In this document: one piece after another, positions 57,070 to 64,000 of the stretch | How the letters are laid out: each line of letters opens with the position of its first letter | Numbering within the stretch: the first letter of the stretch is position 1 | Origin: DASUAS01 sp963720765 | GTDB taxonomy: Bacteria > Actinomycetota > Acidimicrobiia > IMCC26256 > DASPTH01 | Reading direction: 5' to 3' | Length of the DNA stretch: 64,000 bases | NCBI GenBank assembly: GCA_963720765.1 | Contig: CAVRGS010000001.1 | Location: 62,001 to 126,000, forward strand | Translations under genes and position numbers: made by a program | Notes under the pieces: model-generated | What the model was told of the DNA's origin: nothing | Databases searched by the model: none | Seen by the model: only the letters and a program-made list of their open reading frames with translations

Positions 57070-58250
57070 GCCGCCAGCGTAAATCCGTTGGGACCGCGTT
57101 CGAGCTTCCAGCCGCCTTCGTGGACGGCGACGTGGTGCCGTCGGCACAACAGCACGCAGTTCTCGAGGCTGGTGTCGCCGCCGCGTGTCCACCAGATCAG
57201 GTGGTGGGCGTCGCACCACGAGGCTGGCGCCCGACACCCGGGGAACTGGCAGTGCTCGTCGCGGATGGTGATCGCTCGGCGGAGGCGGTCGGGGACGGTG
57301 CGGGTTCGCCGTCCGAGGTCGAGAAGTTGACTTCGGCCCTGGACCACTCTGCCGAGTGCACAGTCGCACAGGAGTCGCTCGGCGGTGACGCGGGGGATCG
57401 GTCCGAAGCCTTCGATGTCGCACTGCAGTGCGTCGAGATTCGCGAGCGCATGGCCGGCGAACACGTCGTGCGACATGACGAGCTCGGCGCCGGCGATCGG
57501 CCGTGACGTGGGCAGGGTTCCGCCACGGGCGCGTTCGCAGAGCATGACCAGGGCGTCAGCGCGGCGTTGTGCGACAGAGCGGGTGTCGGCGTTGCCTTCG
57601 GGTGGCTGCATCGCGTCGAGCGTCTTCGTGACGGCCACCGAGGCTTCGGGGTCGAGGAACCCGCTGAGCACACTTCCGCCGGTCGTGGGGGAGAGCGTGA
57701 AGCCCCGGCGATCGAACGCGAACATGGCGTCCTCGCGTGCGAGCTCGTCGTCGGCGATGCTCGCCCAGCGTCGCGTCACCTTCGGGAAGTCCTGGACCTC
57801 GACCGTCGCGGCGGCGTCGAGCAGCACCGTCTCGTGCTCCGCGTACAGGTCGTCGCGTCGGTGCGCGGCGGCGGCGAGCATCTCGACGTGGGGGACCGTC
57901 ACGTCGCCGGCGTCGAGCGCCTTCGCGGTCTGGGAGTGGCGGCACGCGAACCGTGCGGTCCGTACGAGTCGTGCCGCGGCACCGCGCACCAGCCCGGTCT
58001 TCGACGCCAGCCACGACACGGCACCCAGGCAGTCGACCTCCCACGCGTCGACCGCGTCGCAGTCACCGACTGCCCGCAGCACCTCGGCATCGAGCCGCTC
58101 CTGCGCGGCGCGGAGCTCGACCAGCCGGGCCAGCCGCGCAGCACTCGACCACGTCGAACGGTCTTCGGCTGCCAGTGCAGCGAGACCTCCACGGAGTTGG
58201 AACCGATCGAACACCAGTTCGATCGAAGCATCCCGCAATCCGAACTGCAA
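57066..58250 (-). CDS. DUF222 / HNH endonuclease protein (13E12 type)
   Basis: 394-residue protein typical of the actinobacterial 13E12 repeat family. The DUF222 part contains RLVELRAAQERLDAEVLRAV and GAVSWLASKTGLVRGAAARL; the C-terminal HNH nuclease reads CQFPGCRAPASWCDAHHLIW followed by GGDTSLENCVLLCRRHHVAV, with the Cys and His pairs of a zinc-bound beta-beta-alpha site. The start is uncertain: TTG 58250 is the outermost codon and lies in a hairpin. Related copies are often multiple in one genome and may be mobile. Confidence 0.9.
   Translation of the reverse strand: MQFGLRDASIELVFDRFQLRGGLAALAAEDRSTWSSAARLARLVELRAAQERLDAEVLRAVGDCDAVDAWEVDCLGAVSWLASKTGLVRGAAARLVRTARFACRHSQTAKALDAGDVTVPHVEMLAAAAHRRDDLYAEHETVLLDAAATVEVQDFPKVTRRWASIADDELAREDAMFAFDRRGFTLSPTTGGSVLSGFLDPEASVAVTKTLDAMQPPEGNADTRSVAQRRADALVMLCERARGGTLPTSRPIAGAELVMSHDVFAGHALANLDALQCDIEGFGPIPRVTAERLLCDCALGRVVQGRSQLLDLGRRTRTVPDRLRRAITIRDEHCQFPGCRAPASWCDAHHLIWWTRGGDTSLENCVLLCRRHHVAVHEGGWKLERGPNGFTLAA
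57076..57081 (-). promoter_or_regulatory. -10 box TACGCT, decides GTG start at 57069
   Basis: Minus-strand TACGCT, 6 nt before GTG 57069; it overlaps the 3' end of the HNH gene. Confidence 0.45.
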
Positions 58251-58276
58251 GACCCAATTCGGCGAACTGGGTCTTG
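58248..58276. repeat. Inverted repeat at the 5' end of the DUF222/HNH gene
   Basis: Arms of 14 bases (58248-58261 and 58263-58276), one mismatch, one-base centre. The hairpin lies between the SDR stop (58286) and the HNH gene and contains its outermost start codon. It may end the SDR transcript (no T-tract) or regulate the HNH gene. Confidence 0.6.
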
Positions 58277-58285
58277 ACTTCCGGC

Positions 58286-59173
58286 TCAGCCTTCGAGACC
58301 GTCACCGGGGGGCACGCTGACCGAACCGGGGGAGTCCCAGCCGGGCAGGAGACCGAGACGTGCGGTGAGCTCCTGGCCCTCGATCCACTGGCCGTTGAGC
58401 TCGCGCGCCTCGGGTGCGGTGCACAGGTACGCGGCGGCGGCGCCGATCACGTCGGGCGGCGCGCCGCCCTCGGTGCTGAAGCCGAACCCGGCCATGTCCT
58501 GGATGATGCGCTCGGTGATGATGTAGCCGGGGTGCAGGTTGAAGGCGAGGATGCCGTCCTGCTCGTGCTCCAGCTTCACGATGCCGATCAGGCGGTTCAC
58601 CGCCCCCTTCGACATCCCGTAGCAGAGGCCCCAGCCGCCGTCACCGGCCGGAGCCGGCGGGTCGCCGCGGCCGGCACCCGACGTGACCGTCATGATGATC
58701 CCGCTCCCGCGCTCGATCATCTGCGGCAGGACGAGCTTGGTGAGGATGACCGGCGCCATCGCGTTGCCCTCCATGTGCTTGCCGAGGACGTCGATGGGCG
58801 TGTCGAGGATGCGGTCCATGTGGCCGGGGCCGATGAAGCGCGCGTTGTTGACCAACACGTCGATGCGGCCCCAGCGCTCCAGCACCTGCGTGACCGACGA
58901 CCCGAGGGTGACGCGGTCGGTGATGTCGCAGTACACCGACATGGCCTGACGGCCCTCGGCCTCGACCAGCGCGGCGGTGCTGTCGAGCGAACCGGGGAGG
59001 GCCGAGGTGTCGGACTTCTTGATCGTCGACGAGTGCTCGCGCTCCTCGCCTTCGTGGAGGGTGCGGGCCGCCAGCGCGACGTCGTACCCGGACCGGGCGA
59101 GGTGCACGGCGATGGCCTTGCCGATGCCTCGGCTGGCGCCGGTGACGAACGCGACTCCGCGTGGTTCGGACAC
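58286..59173 (-). CDS. SDR-family dehydrogenase
   Basis: Short-chain dehydrogenase, 295 residues. Cofactor motif FVTGASRGIGKAIAV; NNARF motif; catalytic Ser in VTSGAGRGD and Y-G-M-S-K in CYGMSKGAVNRL. It is longer than usual, with an insert after the second strand (EEREHSSTIKKSDTSALPGS), a feature of a branch of actinobacterial SDRs. GTG 59173 follows GGGGGAACCAC. 11 bases after the D-aminoacylase-like gene end, same strand, likely same operon. Confidence 0.9.
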   Translation of the reverse strand: MSEPRGVAFVTGASRGIGKAIAVHLARSGYDVALAARTLHEGEEREHSSTIKKSDTSALPGSLDSTAALVEAEGRQAMSVYCDITDRVTLGSSVTQVLERWGRIDVLVNNARFIGPGHMDRILDTPIDVLGKHMEGNAMAPVILTKLVLPQMIERGSGIIMTVTSGAGRGDPPAPAGDGGWGLCYGMSKGAVNRLIGIVKLEHEQDGILAFNLHPGYIITERIIQDMAGFGFSTEGGAPPDVIGAAAAYLCTAPEARELNGQWIEGQELTARLGLLPGWDSPGSVSVPPGDGLEG

Positions 59174-59184
59174 GTGGTTCCCCC

Positions 59185-60888
59185 TCAGTGATTGCCTGGC
59201 ACGGTCACGGTGTCGGTGTCGACGCCGGATCGCAGCAACGTACCGGGCCTCGCGTCGGTCAGCACACCCCGCTCGACGATCGTCTGGCCGGCGACGATCA
59301 CCTGCTCCACGCCGATCGCGCCGGCGGAGAGCCGGAGCGCGCCGCCAGGGAGGTCGTACCGCTCCTCGGCGGCCTCGCTGGCGACGGTCTCGGGGTCGAA
59401 CAGCACGAGGTCGGCGTGGGCGCCCTCCGCGACGACACCCCGGTCACGCAGGCCGAACAACGCCGCGGGCACGCCGGTCATCTCGTGCACGGCCGCTTCG
59501 AGCGTGAACAGGCCGCGTCGGCGCACGAGCTCACCGAGCACCACCGTCGGGTAGTTGGCGTGGCACATGATGTCGACGTGCGCGCCGGCGTCGGAGCCAC
59601 CGAGCACCACCCGCTCGTCGCGCCACACCTCGCCGCGCACCTCCCAGCTCTCGTCGGTGACGCCCATCGGCGGAACCAACGACGGGAAGATCGTGGTGAG
59701 CGGGAGCGCGTCGGGGACGACGACGTCGAGGAGCACGTCGACCGGATCGGTGCCACGCTCCTGTGCGACCGCGGCGATGCTCCGGCCGTCGGGCAGCTCG
59801 ACCAGATCCCACTGCATCATGCCGGCGAGGCCCTGGTCGCGGGCCGCGTCGAGCCCCGCGCGCAGCCGCTCGCGCACCGCCGGATCGGCGGCCGCGGCGC
59901 GGCGTTCGTCGTCGGGGAGCGCGACGACCTCACCCCAACCGGGCATCGCCTGCAGCATGCGGCTGCTGCGGAGGCGCATGACGTCGGGAAGTGCGAGGGC
60001 CACGACATGCGCGCCGCGCTCGGCGGCGTGGTCGGCCGAGGTGAGCTGCTGCTCGTAGACCGGCGTGGGCGACGCGCTCCCGAGCAGGTTCCAGTTGAGC
60101 GGTCGGTCGGCGGCGAGCGACATGTCGGTCATGAGCGCGATGCGCTCGTCGGAGATCTCGCCCATGCCGGGGATGAACTCGAGGCTGGTCCCCGCGTGGT
60201 CGCGCACCGCGGCGGCGAGCGCGAGGAACTCGTCGGGTTGCGCGGCGCGCGAGGGCACCGGCTTGCCGTCGCCGTCGGTGTGTGCATCGCCCAGCGACGA
60301 CGAGAGCCCGAGCGCGCCGGCCTGCAGCGACTCGTGCAGCAGCGCGACCATGGCCGCGATCTGCTGGGGCGTGGCCGGCTCGTGGACGTCGTCGCCCATG
60401 ACCACGCGTCGCATCGTCGAGTGGCCCACGTGGAACCCGGCGTTGACCGCGAGCGTGCCGTCGATGCGGTCGAGCCATTCGCCGAACGACTGCCACTCCC
60501 ACGCCGGACCCGCGTGCAGCGAGTCGATGGGCATGCCCTCGACCCGCGCCATCATCTGCTGCACGTAGTCGACGTGCTCGGGTGTGAGGGGCGCGATCGA
60601 GAAGCCGCAGTTGCCACCGATCACGGTGGTGACACCGTGCAGGGGCGACGGCGTGAGCGCGGGATCCCAGAGGGCCTGCACGTCGTAGTGGGTGTGGATG
60701 TCGATGACGCCGGGCGCGAGCACGAGGCCCGCGCCCTCGATGGTGCGCGCGGCGAGTTCGTCGACCGCGCCGTCGTCGGAGGGGACGACCGCGACGATGC
60801 GACCGTCGCGCACACCCACGTCGCCGGTGAACCCCGGGGCCCCGGTGCCGTCGACGATCCGAGCACCTCGGATGAGCAGATCGAGCAT
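59185..60888 (-). CDS. N-acyl-D-amino-acid deacylase-type amidohydrolase
   Basis: Amidohydrolase-superfamily enzyme of 567 residues close to D-aminoacylases (COG3653). It has the small beta-domain start LLIRGARIVDGTGAPGFTGD, HxH in APGVIDIHTHYDVQALWDP, a glycine-rich GGNCGFSIAPL, and the late VVLGGSDAGAHVDIMCHANY metal region. The end LVLFDPETVASE is the returning beta-domain. It likely hydrolyses an N-acyl or related amide/lactam substrate. ATG 60888 follows CAGGAGGATCTC. Its upstream neighbour is a COG2159 amidohydrolase 13 bases away. Confidence 0.9.
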   Translation of the reverse strand: MLDLLIRGARIVDGTGAPGFTGDVGVRDGRIVAVVPSDDGAVDELAARTIEGAGLVLAPGVIDIHTHYDVQALWDPALTPSPLHGVTTVIGGNCGFSIAPLTPEHVDYVQQMMARVEGMPIDSLHAGPAWEWQSFGEWLDRIDGTLAVNAGFHVGHSTMRRVVMGDDVHEPATPQQIAAMVALLHESLQAGALGLSSSLGDAHTDGDGKPVPSRAAQPDEFLALAAAVRDHAGTSLEFIPGMGEISDERIALMTDMSLAADRPLNWNLLGSASPTPVYEQQLTSADHAAERGAHVVALALPDVMRLRSSRMLQAMPGWGEVVALPDDERRAAAADPAVRERLRAGLDAARDQGLAGMMQWDLVELPDGRSIAAVAQERGTDPVDVLLDVVVPDALPLTTIFPSLVPPMGVTDESWEVRGEVWRDERVVLGGSDAGAHVDIMCHANYPTVVLGELVRRRGLFTLEAAVHEMTGVPAALFGLRDRGVVAEGAHADLVLFDPETVASEAAEERYDLPGGALRLSAGAIGVEQVIVAGQTIVERGVLTDARPGTLLRSGVDTDTVTVPGNH

Positions 60889-60901
60889 GAGATCCTCCTG
60901 C

Positions 60902-62326
60902 CTACTGCAGTTCGGCGGCGACCGCAGCCTCGACGACGGTCCCGGCGAAGAAGTCGGGGTTGCCTCTCGTGTAGAAGCGCACAGGGTTGGTGAACACGAA
61001 GTCGCGCAGATCGGCGTCGGTGAAGAGGGCGCGCTCGACCATCTCGTAGACCTCTCCCAGCACGTCGGCCATCACCGGGACGTCCCAGTGCGAGATGTCG
61101 GAGCCGAACATGGCGTTGAAGCGAGCGCCGAACGGATTGGCGTTGGTGTTGAAGGCGGTGACCGTCATCGGGTCGTCGGCCTCACATCCGCAGAAGAACG
61201 GCGCCGCGAACAGGTCGCGGATCTCCTCGGCCCGCTCGATCCCGACGGCGGCGAACTCGTCGAGGAGCGCGACGTCCTGCTCGGGATAGGTGGTGGGCGT
61301 GGGTGCCATCCCGGCCCACTCGCCACCGTAACGCGAGAACAGTTCGGCGAACTCGTCCCAGTTCACGTGGGTGGGATCGAGGCGACGCATGGCCGCGCCG
61401 TTGCGCTTCTCGAAGTGGCCGATCAGATCGGCGTAGAGCGACGCCGCCCACGCCACCCCGCCCTCGAGGAACCCGAAGTTGAGGTCGGGGAAGCGGCGGG
61501 TGACGCCACCGAGGAACAGCGACTTGGCCAGCGCGTGGTGGCTCTCGCCGAGCATGCCGACGTGGTTGTAGACGTAGCTCGAGATCGATGCCCGGTTCTG
61601 CCAGCCCATGGCCGACGAGTGGAACGCCGGCGCGATGCCGAGCTCGCGGCACTTCTGCCAGACCGGGTCGTAGTCGTGGGCGCTGTCGAGGCCGAACGTG
61701 TCGGTCCACACCGCGTACTGCGCCAGGTCGGGGTCGAGCGCGGCGGCGGCGGCGATCGGGCGCTGCACGAAGCCGGCCATCACCACGGCGCGGAAGCCGA
61801 GTGACGCCGCGTGCTCGAGCTCGTCGACCGCTTCGGCCGGTGTGTGCATCGGGATCTCGGCGACCGGGAGCAACCGGTTGGCGAACTCGGCGAAGATGCC
61901 GGCGTTGAAGCGGTTCAGCGCGCGGCACGCGCCGCGCCGGTCGTGCTCGTCGTCGAAGTGCCCGAACAGCAAGCCGAAGCTCGGGTAGATGACGCTCACG
62001 TCGATGCCGAGCTCGGGGAGACGCTCGTGGAGGAGCCGGGGGAGCATGGCCGTGGCGCGGTCGACCGCGAGCTCCATGCCGCCGTTGCCCCACGGTCCGC
62101 GGGCGACGCGGCGATCGGCGCGCTGCTGGGGGGTCAGGGTGTACCAGTCGGCGATCGGGCCGAAGGTGCCGGAGGTGCGGCGCAACATCGACTCGCCGTC
62201 GATGCGCACTCCCTCCTTGACCAGCTCGCCGGCCAGGGCCGGGAAGAACTCGACGGTGTGGCCGTCGATGTCGATCACCGGGTGGGCGAGCCGGCTCTTC
62301 ACCTCGGTGGCCGACAGACCGCTCAC
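60902..62326 (-). CDS. Amidohydrolase family protein (COG2159 type)
   Basis: TIM-barrel hydrolase of 474 residues. The metal motif is VIDIDGHTVEFFPAL (Asp in the first His position), barrel His in GIAPAFHSSAMGW, and FNAMFGSDISHWDVP near the C-terminal metal Asp. It groups with the long actinobacterial COG2159 members found near steroid and aromatic loci. GTG 62326 follows GGAAGGGAGA. First gene of a minus-strand operon with the D-aminoacylase-like and SDR genes, divergent from the homologue at 62395. Confidence 0.88.
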   Translation of the reverse strand: MSGLSATEVKSRLAHPVIDIDGHTVEFFPALAGELVKEGVRIDGESMLRRTSGTFGPIADWYTLTPQQRADRRVARGPWGNGGMELAVDRATAMLPRLLHERLPELGIDVSVIYPSFGLLFGHFDDEHDRRGACRALNRFNAGIFAEFANRLLPVAEIPMHTPAEAVDELEHAASLGFRAVVMAGFVQRPIAAAAALDPDLAQYAVWTDTFGLDSAHDYDPVWQKCRELGIAPAFHSSAMGWQNRASISSYVYNHVGMLGESHHALAKSLFLGGVTRRFPDLNFGFLEGGVAWAASLYADLIGHFEKRNGAAMRRLDPTHVNWDEFAELFSRYGGEWAGMAPTPTTYPEQDVALLDEFAAVGIERAEEIRDLFAAPFFCGCEADDPMTVTAFNTNANPFGARFNAMFGSDISHWDVPVMADVLGEVYEMVERALFTDADLRDFVFTNPVRFYTRGNPDFFAGTVVEAAVAAELQ

Positions 62327-62353
62327 GGCGTCTCCCTTCCCTGTCGTTCGGGC

Positions 62354-62373
62354 ATTAATGCGCGCTCATCAAT
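62354..62373. promoter_or_regulatory. Inverted repeat between divergent amidohydrolase genes
   Basis: ATTAATG, 6 bases, CATCAAT: imperfect 7-bp arms (one mismatch) in an AT-rich patch between starts 62326 and 62395. A candidate shared operator; no local regulator gene is known. Confidence 0.4.
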
Positions 62374-62382
62374 CGGAGGGGT

Positions 62383-62388
62383 AACAAT
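62383..62388 (+). promoter_or_regulatory. -10-like AACAAT, leaderless start
   Basis: AACAAT (in TAACAAT) lies 6 nt before ATG 62395; weaker match than the other boxes. Confidence 0.35.
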
Positions 62389-62394
62389 AGGCAG

Positions 62395-64000
62395 ATGGCG
62401 TACGACGTGGTGATCCGCAACGGCCGGGTCGTCGACGGATCCGGGTTCGGCTCCTACCGAGGCGACGTGGGGATCGTCGACGGCGCGATCGCCCGGGTCG
62501 GGCGGATCCGCGAGCGCGGCGACCGAGAGATCGACGCCGAGGGACACGTGGTGACGCCTGGTTTCATCGACGGGCACACCCATCTGGACGCCCAGGTGTT
62601 CTGGGACCCGCAGGGCGCCAACTCGTGCTGGCACGGTGTGACGACCGTGGTGATGGGGAATTGCGGGTTCACCCTCGCACCGGTGCGCGACGACGCCCGC
62701 GCCCTCGTGGTGCGCAACCTCGAACGGGCCGAGGACATCGATCCGGTGGCGCTGGCGTCGCTCGAGTGGGGATGGGAGACCTTCCCCGAGTACCTCGACG
62801 CGGTGGATCGACTTCCGAAGGCGATCAACTACGCGGCCAACGTCGGCCATTCGGCGCTGCGCACGTGGGCCATGGGGGAGCGGGCGTTCGAGCAGGAAGC
62901 GACCGCCGACGACCTCGCGCTCGATGCGGGCCCAACTGTCCGACGCCTTGGCCGCGGGCGCCATCGGGCTCACGACGTCGCGCAGCGAGCACCACGAGAC
63001 GTCCGACGACCGGCCGGTGGCGTCACGGCTGGCGGCGTGGTCGGAGCTGTGCGATCTGGTCGGTGTCATGGCCGACGCCGGGCACGGGATGCTCGAAGGG
63101 GGGAGCGAGCACGTGCTCTCGCCCGATCCCGATCAACGCGAGCTGGCGCGCACGCGCATGCGCGACCTCGCGGCGGCGACCGGGGTCACGATGACGATGG
63201 GCATCATCGCCACGAATCCCGGCGGCTTCGAGATGCTCGACCTGATCGACCGGGTCGCGGGTGTCGGCGGACGCATGATCGGGCAGTCGCACTGTCGCGG
63301 GATCAACGTGCTGCTCTCGTTCGCAACACGACTGCCGTTCGACCTGCTGCCGGAGTGGCACGACGTGCGCGCCTTGCCCGACGACGAGCAACTCGGCGCC
63401 CTGCGCGACCCGTCCGTGCGCGAGGCGTTGATCCGCGCCGGCATGGAGGGCGACTACTCGCAGTGGCGTGGCATCGGGGCCATGCCGCGGAAGCCCGACT
63501 TCGACGGCATCCGGGTGTACGAACACGGACTTCCGCCGAACCCGACGATCAACGAGGTCGCGGCGCAGCGGGGCGTGACACCGGTGGAAGCGATGATCGA
63601 CCTGGCGCTCGAGACCGAGCTCGGTCAGCTGTTCATCCAACCGAGCCTCTACCCGCAGGACCCCGACGTGCTGCTCGCAGTCATGCGCCACCCGCGCACC
63701 GTGATGACCTTCTCCGACTCGGGAGCGCACCTCAGCCAGATCGCCGACGCGTCGATCCACACCCACCTGCTCGGCTACTGGGTGCGCGACCGGCAGGAGT
63801 TCACGTTGGAGGAAGCGGTGCGCATGCTCACCCTGGCGCCGGCGATGGCGTGGGGGTTCACCGACCGTGGGCTCGTGCGTGAGGGGATGGTCGCCGACCT
63901 CAACGTGTTCGATCCCGAGCGCGTCGGCCCGGCGGTGCCCGAGGTCGTGCGCGACCTGCCGCGCGGCGGCAAGCGGCTGGAGCAGCGATCAGAAGGGTTC
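62395..64000 (+). CDS. N-acyl-D-amino-acid deacylase-type amidohydrolase, frameshifted and cut by the right edge
   Basis: A second COG3653-like enzyme, paralogous to the one at 59185: VIRNGRVVDGSGFGSYRGDV, TPGFIDGHTHLDAQVFWDP and MGNCGFTLAPVRDD. The frame fails near 62923 after EATADDLAL; another frame continues MRAQLSDALAAGAIGLTTSR and stays open to the edge, with VMTFSDSGAHLSQI and the end LNVFDPERVGPAVPEVV. One extra base explains the break. The stop codon lies outside the window. It is divergent from the COG2159 gene. Confidence 0.85.

Noticed and set aside
58248..58276. Classical rho-independent terminator for the SDR gene
   Set aside because: The hairpin is not followed by a T-run on the minus strand; listed as an inverted repeat instead.
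1..64000. tRNA, rRNA, CRISPR, insertion sequence or prophage
   Set aside because: No cloverleaf-like or rRNA-like segment, no spaced repeats, no transposase, integrase or phage gene could be found by reading both strands.

Overview
The window reads as one contiguous piece of a high-GC actinobacterial chromosome. Supporting signs are strong GC bias at third codon positions, F420-type split-barrel and Ddn-like proteins, a DUF222/HNH (13E12-type) gene, many GTG starts, and at least sixteen genes whose start codon sits 6-7 nt downstream of a TANNNT box with no Shine-Dalgarno, the layout of leaderless actinobacterial transcripts. The mix of orphan LivK-type binding protein, sulfotransferase/DUF1214 genes, many COG2159 amidohydrolases and CoA-thioester enzymes resembles uncultured Acidimicrobiia, but that is inference. 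No rRNA, tRNA, CRISPR, insertion sequence or phage gene was found. Genes are packed tightly; the longest stretch without a confident gene is about 250 bases (9565-9817).

Layout. 1-10 kb: assorted oxidoreductase, SnoaL, regulator and membrane genes. 9.8-21 kb: an amidohydrolase divergent from a class III CoA-transferase, TetR/nitrilase, a serine hydrolase, VOC and acyl-CoA thioesterase genes, then a tightly overlapping epimerase-sulfotransferase-DUF1214 cassette. 21-29 kb: secreted serine hydrolase, Gfo/Idh/MocA oxidoreductase, PilZ, VOC, AraC-SDR, zinc alcohol dehydrogenase, RidA and an orphan ABC binding protein. 29.3-34.8 kb (minus): an operon of a ThDP-dependent enzyme, TauD-type dioxygenase, amidohydrolase, Ldh_2 dehydrogenase and enoyl-CoA hydratase. 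34.9-37.9 kb: ABC exporter plus a duplicated EthD-like protein. 38-42.4 kb: duplicated SnoaL protein, LigD-type polymerase, truncated ArsR with SRPBCC, HiPIP-like protein, DapB-like reductase.

The most interesting part is 42.4-53.9 kb. A minus-strand operon encodes a four-subunit 2-oxoacid:ferredoxin oxidoreductase, a D-2-hydroxyacid dehydrogenase, a phytanoyl-CoA-dioxygenase-type hydroxylase and an amidohydrolase. It is divergent from a TetR gene that leads cupin, SDR, aldo/keto reductase, acyl-CoA dehydrogenase, nitroreductase and amidohydrolase genes. A palindrome overlapping both divergent -10 boxes is a likely TetR operator. The enzyme types suggest alpha-hydroxylation, oxidation to a 2-oxoacid and ferredoxin-linked oxidative decarboxylation to an acyl-CoA shortened by one carbon. 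The 29.3-34.8 kb operon encodes the same reaction types with unrelated families.

53.9-64 kb: VOC, Ddn-like F420 protein, enoyl-CoA hydratase, ferritin-like and zinc-finger-like genes, DUF222/HNH, SDR and three amidohydrolase-superfamily genes, the last cut by the right edge.

Seven or eight otherwise well-conserved genes carry single frame shifts. Because their remaining sequence is intact, base-level sequence errors are at least as likely as real gene decay; these genes are given here as single disrupted CDS.
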